The notes under the pieces were generated by a model. It did not search any database and was not told the DNA's origin. It saw nothing but the letters and a program-made list of their open reading frames with translations. Position numbers and translations under genes: made by a program. Shown in pieces: positions 9,741 through 14,329 of a stretch of 14,329 bases of DNA. This DNA is from an uncultured Clostridia bacterium (GTDB lineage Bacteria > Bacillota > Clostridia > Oscillospirales > Oscillospiraceae): contig CALJDB010000276.1 of NCBI GenBank assembly GCA_938023775.1, positions 1-14,329 on the forward strand. The letters are read 5' to 3'. How positions within the stretch are numbered: the first letter of the stretch is position 1; each line of letters starts with the position of its first letter.

Positions 9741-11783
9741 ATGAAGCAAAAGCTCCTGTCCGCGCTGCTCGCGACGGCGCTGCTCGTTTCGCTCGCCGCG
9801 CCGAGCCGCGCCGCAGCGCAGACGATGGCGTTTTCCGACGCGCTCGTGACTTACATCAAAAACGGCGAGGGCTTCCGCGCCAAGCCCTATTCCGACGGCA
9901 CCGGCTGGTACATTGGCTACGGCGTCGCCTGCGGGCAGTATGACTACCCGAACGGCATCACGGAATCGGAAGCGGACGCGCTGCTGCGGCAAAAGATGCA
10001 GCTTTTCGCCGACGCGGTAAACGCCTTCCTGACTCGCTACGGCGTCGCCGTCACGCAAGGGCAGTTTGACGCGATGTGCGGTCTTTCCTATAACATCGGC
10101 ACGAGCTGGCTGAACGCCCGGAACCGACTGCCGGGCTACCTCATCGACGGCATCGAAAACCACAGCGCCCGCGAGATCGCGGACGCCATCGGCGTTTACT
10201 GCCACGTCGGCAGCAGCGTGTATGAGCCGCTGCTGCGCCGCCGCGTCGCGGAGCTGAAGATGTTCCTCTCGGACGATTACAGCGCGACGGCGGACGGCTG
10301 GTGCTGGCTGATCTTAAACGCAAACGGCGGCGAGAACGCGGACTTCGACGTCGCGCTTTTCCCGGCGGGAGAGCCCTACGGCGCGCTCCCGGTGCCGACG
10401 CGCGCGGGCTGGTATTTCGCCGGCTGGCAGACGGCGGACGGCAGGGTGCTCGAAAACGGCGACACGGCGGGGGAGAACCTGCGCGTCACCGCGCTCTGGA
10501 GCGAGACGCCCGTCGAGCAGCCGGAGCCGGAACCCGAGCCGGAGCCGGAGGCGCGTTTTTCGGACGTCGCCGCGGGCGACTGGTTTTATGACTATGTAGA
10601 AACGCTCGCCGCCGGCGGCGTCGTGAGCGGCTACCCGGACGGCTCGTTCCGCCCGGAGCGCGACGTGACTTACGGCGAGGCGCTGAAGCTCCTGCTGCGC
10701 GCCGCGGGCTTCGCCGAGCAGACGGCGGAGGACGACGAGCACTGGGCGGCGGCTTACCTGCGCTGTGCCGTGTCCCGCAGCTATCTTGCCGAGGGCGCGG
10801 TGACGGATCTCGACGCGCCCATCACGCGCGACGCGGTCGCGGACCTCACCGCCGCGGCGCTGGAGCTGCCGTCATCGGCGATCGCCTCGCCTTACGCGGA
10901 CTCGTCGCGCCCCAGCGCGCTCGCGCTTTATGAGGTGGGGATCATGCAGGGCAGCGTGGACACCGGCGTGCGCCTTTTCAACGGCGGTGACGCCCTGCGC
11001 CGCAGCGAGGTCTGCGTCATCCTCTGCGGCGTGCTGGACTATGTTGCGGAAAACTTCGTGTTCGTCTCCGGGCTCCGCGCCCCGGTGGACCATTCGCTGC
11101 GCACGAACAGCTATGATACCGCCGCCTTCCGCACGGAGGAAAACGGCAGGATCACGTATTCCGGCACGGACACGACCGTCCGCTTCGGCATCGACGTCAG
11201 CGAGCATCAGGGCGTCATCGATTGGGCAGCCGTCGCCGCCGACGGCGTGGAGTTTGCCATGATCCGCTGCGGCTGGCGCGGCTACGGCAGCACGGCGGGC
11301 TTGAACGAGGACAAATATTTCCGCGCCAACATCGAAGGCGCGCTCGCCGCCGGGCTGGACGTCGGGGTCTATTTCTTCTCGCAGGCGCTGACGGAAGCCG
11401 AGGCGCGCGAGGAGGCGGCATACACGCTGGAGCTCATCGCGGGCTACGACCTCACCTTCCCCGTCGTGTTCGACTGGGAGCAGGTCGCCGTCCGCGGCTC
11501 GCGGACGCTGAGCCCCGACTGGGCGGCGGTCACGGACTGCACCGAGGTCTTCTGCGACGCGGTCGCCGCCGCGGGCTATACGCCGATGACGTATTTCAAT
11601 ATGTCTATGGCGTATCTGCGGCTCGACTTATCCCGTCTGCAAAAATACCACGGCTGGCTCGCGTGGTACCACGAGGTGCCCGAATACCGCTACGAATACC
11701 GCATGTGGCAGTACGGCGCGCTGACCACCGTCGCCGGAATCAACGGACTCTGCGACGTGAATCTGCTCTTCGGCGAGTTTTGA
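9741..11783 (+). CDS. Secreted wall-anchored protein with GH24 and GH25 lysozyme domains and three SLH domains
   Basis: A 680-residue secreted protein. A signal peptide (KQK, then LLSALLATALLVSLAAP, cleavage near A24-A26) leads to a phage-type GH24 lysozyme domain (about 29-178). That domain has catalytic-position E43 in NGEGFRAKPY and D52 in SDGTGWYIGYG; the usual Thr before IGYG is Tyr57. Residues 189-253 resemble a Listeria-Bacteroides (InlB B) repeat (RAGWYFAGWQTADGRVLENG). A PEPEPE linker (261-270) is followed by three SLH domains (about 271-326, 334-379, 383-435) that would bind secondary wall polymer. Residues 481-680 are a GH25 muramidase: FGIDVSEHQGVIDW (D485) and catalytic FDWE (D578, E580), ending MWQYG and CDVNLLF. 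Both domains would cut the MurNAc-GlcNAc bond of peptidoglycan. ATG 9741 has AGGAG 8 bases upstream. It may act in wall remodelling or be a secreted antibacterial enzyme; there are no holin or phage genes nearby. Confidence 0.93.
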   Translation: MKQKLLSALLATALLVSLAAPSRAAAQTMAFSDALVTYIKNGEGFRAKPYSDGTGWYIGYGVACGQYDYPNGITESEADALLRQKMQLFADAVNAFLTRYGVAVTQGQFDAMCGLSYNIGTSWLNARNRLPGYLIDGIENHSAREIADAIGVYCHVGSSVYEPLLRRRVAELKMFLSDDYSATADGWCWLILNANGGENADFDVALFPAGEPYGALPVPTRAGWYFAGWQTADGRVLENGDTAGENLRVTALWSETPVEQPEPEPEPEPEARFSDVAAGDWFYDYVETLAAGGVVSGYPDGSFRPERDVTYGEALKLLLRAAGFAEQTAEDDEHWAAAYLRCAVSRSYLAEGAVTDLDAPITRDAVADLTAAALELPSSAIASPYADSSRPSALALYEVGIMQGSVDTGVRLFNGGDALRRSEVCVILCGVLDYVAENFVFVSGLRAPVDHSLRTNSYDTAAFRTEENGRITYSGTDTTVRFGIDVSEHQGVIDWAAVAADGVEFAMIRCGWRGYGSTAGLNEDKYFRANIEGALAAGLDVGVYFFSQALTEAEAREEAAYTLELIAGYDLTFPVVFDWEQVAVRGSRTLSPDWAAVTDCTEVFCDAVAAAGYTPMTYFNMSMAYLRLDLSRLQKYHGWLAWYHEVPEYRYEYRMWQYGALTTVAGINGLCDVNLLFGEF

Positions 11784-11789
11784 AAACAG

Positions 11790-11838
11790 AAAGCCGCCCC
11801 GCCCGCGGTCCAAACGGACCGCAGAGCAGGGCGGCTTT
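11790..11838. terminator. Bidirectional terminator between convergent lysozyme and nucleoside kinase genes
   Basis: An outer stem AAAGCCGCCC (11790-11799) / GGGCGGCTTT (11829-11838) encloses a perfect inner hairpin GCGGTCC (11805-11811) / GGACCGC (11816-11822) with an AAAC loop. The AAA...TTT flanks make it symmetrical; it lies 6 bases after the lysozyme stop and 10 bases from the convergent kinase stop. T tracts beyond the stem are weak on both sides. Confidence 0.8.
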
Positions 11839-11848
11839 GACTTTGCTT

Positions 11849-12784
11849 TCAGTACGCATACACGCCGCCGCCGATGAACTCTCTTATCATGGCGTCGGGG
11901 GCTACGCAGTCGTCGGCTATGACGCCGAAGAGCTGCAGGGCGGGGAGGACGGCGCGGAGCTCCTCGAAGCGCTCGATGCCCTCCGGGACGGACTGGAACA
12001 GCTTCGTCGCCGTTTCGTTCATCACCGCCAGCTCGTAGGCGAAGGAGGTGTCGAACTGGTAATCGGCTTTGCCGATGAAGGGCTTGATATAACTCGCCTC
12101 GCCGCGCAGGACGTTTGCCCAGCGGCTCATCGTCTCCTGCGGGTCCGTGCCGCGGAAGTTATAGTCGCGCACGAGCCGCCGCACGAGGCGGAACCAGCTG
12201 CTCTTGAACACGACCTTGCCCTCAAACTCCACGTCGCTGCGGGCACTGATATAGAGCTTGAACGCCTCCGGGTGGGAGTCCTTGATCATGTCGTTGAGCG
12301 CGTGGATGCCCTCGAAGATGACGACCTCGTTTTTTCCGAGCTTGATGCTCTTGCCCGGCTCCTGCACGCGCATCTGGCGCGAAAACTCGTATTTCGGGAC
12401 GAAGATGCGCTCGCCGCGGGCGAGCTGGTCGAAGTGGCGATTGAGCAGCGCCATATCCACGCAGAGCGGGGATTCAAGGTCCATCTCGCCCTCCGGCGTG
12501 CGGGGCACGGTGTCGGGCCGGACGGTGATGAAATAGTCGTCCAGACTGACATAGTGGGTGCCGACGCCGCGGCGGCGCAGCTCGTCCGTGATCTTCATCG
12601 CCGTGGTGGTCTTGCCGCTGCCGCTCGGACCGGAGAGCAGCACGATCGGGCTGCGGGCCAAGTTCGCGATGATCTTGTCCGCCGCCTCGGCGACCTCCGC
12701 GGCGTAGCGTGCGTCGCACTCGGTGCAGAACGCGCGCGGGTCGGAGACGGTCTTGAAGTTGATGTCGGTCAGAGAATAGCTCAT
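11849..12784 (-). CDS. Uridine kinase/phosphoribulokinase-family nucleoside kinase
   Basis: A 311-residue P-loop kinase of the uridine kinase/phosphoribulokinase superfamily. The Walker A motif is SGPSGSGKTTTA (51-62). YVSLDDYF (78-85) supplies the acidic substrate-site residues, VVIFEGIHAL (154-163) is the Walker B-like strand, and SWFRLVRRLVRDYNFRG (196-212) is the arginine-rich lid. Family members phosphorylate uridine or cytidine using ATP or GTP; this longer clostridial branch differs from classic 210-residue Udk, with an N-terminal extension (about 1-45) and a C-terminal tail, so the exact nucleoside is uncertain. The ATG at 12784 overlaps the hemZ stop by 4 nt and is preceded by AAGGAGG, so it is translationally coupled to hemZ. 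The bidirectional hairpin ends the operon. Confidence 0.87.
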   Translation of the reverse strand: MSYSLTDINFKTVSDPRAFCTECDARYAAEVAEAADKIIANLARSPIVLLSGPSGSGKTTTAMKITDELRRRGVGTHYVSLDDYFITVRPDTVPRTPEGEMDLESPLCVDMALLNRHFDQLARGERIFVPKYEFSRQMRVQEPGKSIKLGKNEVVIFEGIHALNDMIKDSHPEAFKLYISARSDVEFEGKVVFKSSWFRLVRRLVRDYNFRGTDPQETMSRWANVLRGEASYIKPFIGKADYQFDTSFAYELAVMNETATKLFQSVPEGIERFEELRAVLPALQLFGVIADDCVAPDAMIREFIGGGVYAY

Positions 12785-14277
12785 AGTGTGCCTCCTTGAT
12801 AAAACTGGGCGATCTGCGCTTTGTCGGCGCAGACCTTTTCGATGCCGCCAATGTATTCCTGCGGGTATTTCGGGGCGAAAAAGCGGCAGAGCCGCCCGCT
12901 CCCGCGCGTGAGCTTCGTGGATCCGCCCGCGCCCATGGCGAGGACGGAGCAGAGCTCCTCCATGATGCAGATATTGTAGAGATTTTCCGTCCCCGGCAGG
13001 CACCAGCCGACGTTTTCAAAGCCGCCGGACATAAACTTCTGCCGGTAGAGGTAATAGGGCGCGTAGCCGCGGCTTTGCAGCGCCGCCTGCGCCGCGTCGA
13101 GCATCTCGCCGACCTCCGCCGCGCCGGGCAGACGCGTGCCTTCGAGCGTGATGCGCGAGCCCTTTTTCAGCGCGAGGGTGTGGACCGTGATGTTCTCCGC
13201 GCCGAGCGCGAGGACCTCCTCCAGCGTTTTATTGAAGCCCTCCGGACTGTCCTCCGGGAGCCCGGCGATGAGATCCATGTTGACCTGAAGCTGCCCCGCC
13301 GCGCGGACGAGCTCCAGCGCGCGGACAACGTCCGCCGCCGTGTGGCGGCGCCCGATGGCGTTCAGCACGGCGTCCTGCATCGTCTGGGGATTGACGCTGA
13401 CGCGCGTTACGCCGCCGCGGACGAGCACGTCCAGCTTCTCCGCCGTGATCGTGTCCGGACGCCCCGCCTCAACCGTGAACTCCCGGCACGCGGAGAGGTC
13501 AAATTCGCGCCGCATGTGCGCGATGACGCGGTCGAGCTGCGCCGCCGAGAGCGTCGTCGGCGTGCCGCCGCCGAAATAGACCGCGACGGGTCGGAGCCCC
13601 GCTGCGCGCGCGGCGGCGGCGGTTGCGGAGACGTCCCGCAGCAGCGCGTCCGTGAAGGGCTCGATGAGCGCCATACTGCGCTCCACCGACTGGCTCACGA
13701 AGCTGCAATAGGCGCAGCGCGTCGGGCAGAAGGGCACGCCGAGATAAAGGCAGACGTCCCGCGGGCCAAGCTCGCGCTGCGCCGCGCGGGCGTGCTTCGC
13801 CGCGTCCAGCGTCAGCGCCGTGCGCTCCGGCGACACGTCGTAGAGCTCCCGGAAGCGGCGGCAGGCTGCTTTTTCGCCCATTCCCTCGTCCAGCAGATTG
13901 CGCAGCAGCTTCGCCGGGCGGACGCCGCTGAGCGCACCCCACGCGGGCTTTTTGCCGAGATAGCGCACGCCCGCGCGGTAAAAGCTCTGCTTTATGATAC
14001 GCTGCTTCAGCCGCTCCGATACCACCGTGCCGCGCAGCTCGCTGCGCGCGACGCGCGAGCGCCCGACGTAGCGGTAAATGCTGTCATAGATGACGGTGTC
14101 CGCCGTGACATACTGCGCCGCTTCGCGCAGGCTGACGCGGGCGCGGAAGCCCCCGGTCGTATAGGGCGGATACTCCGGCCGCTCGTCCGGAAAGAGCGTC
14201 AGCATGATCTGCTCCACCGCGTATTTATAGCGCTCCGGCTGGTAGTCATAGTTGTCCAGATCCAGATACAGCTTCAT
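12781..14277 (-). CDS. hemZ: HemZ-type coproporphyrinogen dehydrogenase-like radical SAM protein
   Basis: A 498-residue radical SAM enzyme. An N-terminal domain of about 170 residues, typical of HemZ and absent from HemN and HemW, contains GKKPAWGALSGVRPAKLL (108-125). The radical SAM barrel follows with the 4Fe-4S site VPFCPTRCAYCSF (C184, C188, C191), the SAM-binding YFGGGTPTTL (234-243), then TVEAGRPDTI and MDLIAGLPEDS. The C-terminal region has YYLYRQKFMSGGFENVGW, as in HemZ. The classical assignment is oxygen-independent coproporphyrinogen III oxidation. However, HemZ is common in Clostridia without a full heme pathway and its role there is unclear, so the function is only family-level. 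ATG 14277 is preceded by AGGAAGGTGG. It overlaps the nucleoside kinase gene downstream and probably the partial gene upstream, both by ATGA, so it lies inside a longer operon that starts outside the window. Confidence 0.9.
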   Translation of the reverse strand: MKLYLDLDNYDYQPERYKYAVEQIMLTLFPDERPEYPPYTTGGFRARVSLREAAQYVTADTVIYDSIYRYVGRSRVARSELRGTVVSERLKQRIIKQSFYRAGVRYLGKKPAWGALSGVRPAKLLRNLLDEGMGEKAACRRFRELYDVSPERTALTLDAAKHARAAQRELGPRDVCLYLGVPFCPTRCAYCSFVSQSVERSMALIEPFTDALLRDVSATAAAARAAGLRPVAVYFGGGTPTTLSAAQLDRVIAHMRREFDLSACREFTVEAGRPDTITAEKLDVLVRGGVTRVSVNPQTMQDAVLNAIGRRHTAADVVRALELVRAAGQLQVNMDLIAGLPEDSPEGFNKTLEEVLALGAENITVHTLALKKGSRITLEGTRLPGAAEVGEMLDAAQAALQSRGYAPYYLYRQKFMSGGFENVGWCLPGTENLYNICIMEELCSVLAMGAGGSTKLTRGSGRLCRFFAPKYPQEYIGGIEKVCADKAQIAQFYQGGTL

Positions 14278-14329
14278 AGTCCACCTTCCTCACGGGAAAA
14301 ATCTTCGGGCAGGCGCCCCCTCAGCTCCG
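14274..14329 (-). CDS. 3' end of an upstream gene in the hemZ operon (partial)
   Basis: The last 56 bases, read on the minus strand, are open in one frame that ends LRGRLPEDFSREEGGL and a TGA at 14274-14276. This overlaps the hemZ start codon as ATGA, the same junction found at three other gene pairs here. Another frame ends with TGA at 14290-14292, 12 bases before hemZ, so the choice of frame is not certain. The fragment is too short to assign a family. Confidence 0.45.
   Translation of the reverse strand, partial: ELRGRLPEDFSREEGGL

Noticed and set aside
11222..12799. Plus-strand open frame of 525 codons across the convergent lysozyme/kinase junction
   Set aside because: It runs through the bidirectional terminator and is antisense to the kinase P-loop. 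Its translation is Arg/Ala-rich without features.

Overview
The window is about 14.3 kb of GC-rich, densely packed bacterial DNA with strong AAGGAGG-type ribosome binding sites and frequent 4-nt ATGA stop/start overlaps. Gene content (HemZ-type radical SAM enzyme, YlmH, a PadR regulator with a DUF1700/HAAS membrane partner, a Rae1/YacP-type NYN nuclease, SLH-domain wall protein) points to a GC-rich Clostridia member, most likely Oscillospirales. That placement is inference from gene families, not from a phylogenetic marker. There is no prophage, insertion sequence, tRNA, rRNA or CRISPR array, and no gene-free stretch longer than 300 bases.

Layout. (1) 73-1386, plus strand: an OFA-type MFS transporter with a palindrome over its presumed promoter and a good terminator. 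(2) 1385-3602, minus strand: one operon reading padR, a decayed DUF1700 membrane-protein pseudogene, a rhomboid protease and a GNAT acetyltransferase. A promoter with an overlapping inverted repeat precedes padR. (3) 3629-7112, minus strand: a two-gene operon. The first gene encodes an 863-residue EF-G/TetM-like translational GTPase fused to a C-terminal Rae1/YacP-type NYN ribonuclease domain. The second, overlapping it by 4 nt, is ylmH, encoding an S4-domain RNA-binding protein. (4) 7195-8339, plus strand: a stand-alone URO-D/MtaA-type (corrinoid methyltransferase-like) gene, divergent from the GTPase operon. (5) 8359-9631, plus strand: a second MFS transporter (MFS_1-like/HcaT type). (6) 9640-11838, plus strand: a highly structured leader followed by a secreted wall protein carrying two different lysozyme domains (GH24 at the N-terminus, GH25 at the C-terminus) around three SLH domains. 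(7) 11849-14329, minus strand: a translationally overlapping chain of a partial upstream gene, hemZ and a uridine-kinase-family nucleoside kinase. It shares a bidirectional terminator with the lysozyme gene.

How genes work together. The strongest candidate for an under-described system is region 3. A ribosome-A-site-binding GTPase scaffold is covalently joined to a nuclease family (Rae1) known to cut mRNA in the ribosomal A site. It is translationally coupled to YlmH, a ribosome-associated S4 protein linked to ribosome quality control in Bacillus subtilis. The natural reading is a dedicated ribosome-rescue or mRNA-surveillance module. The coupling is seen in the sequence; the function is inferred. 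Region 2 shows a PadR circuit whose usual partner has recently decayed while the flanking genes look intact. Region 6 is unusual in combining two muramidase folds with wall anchoring in one polypeptide, behind a leader that can fold in mutually exclusive ways.
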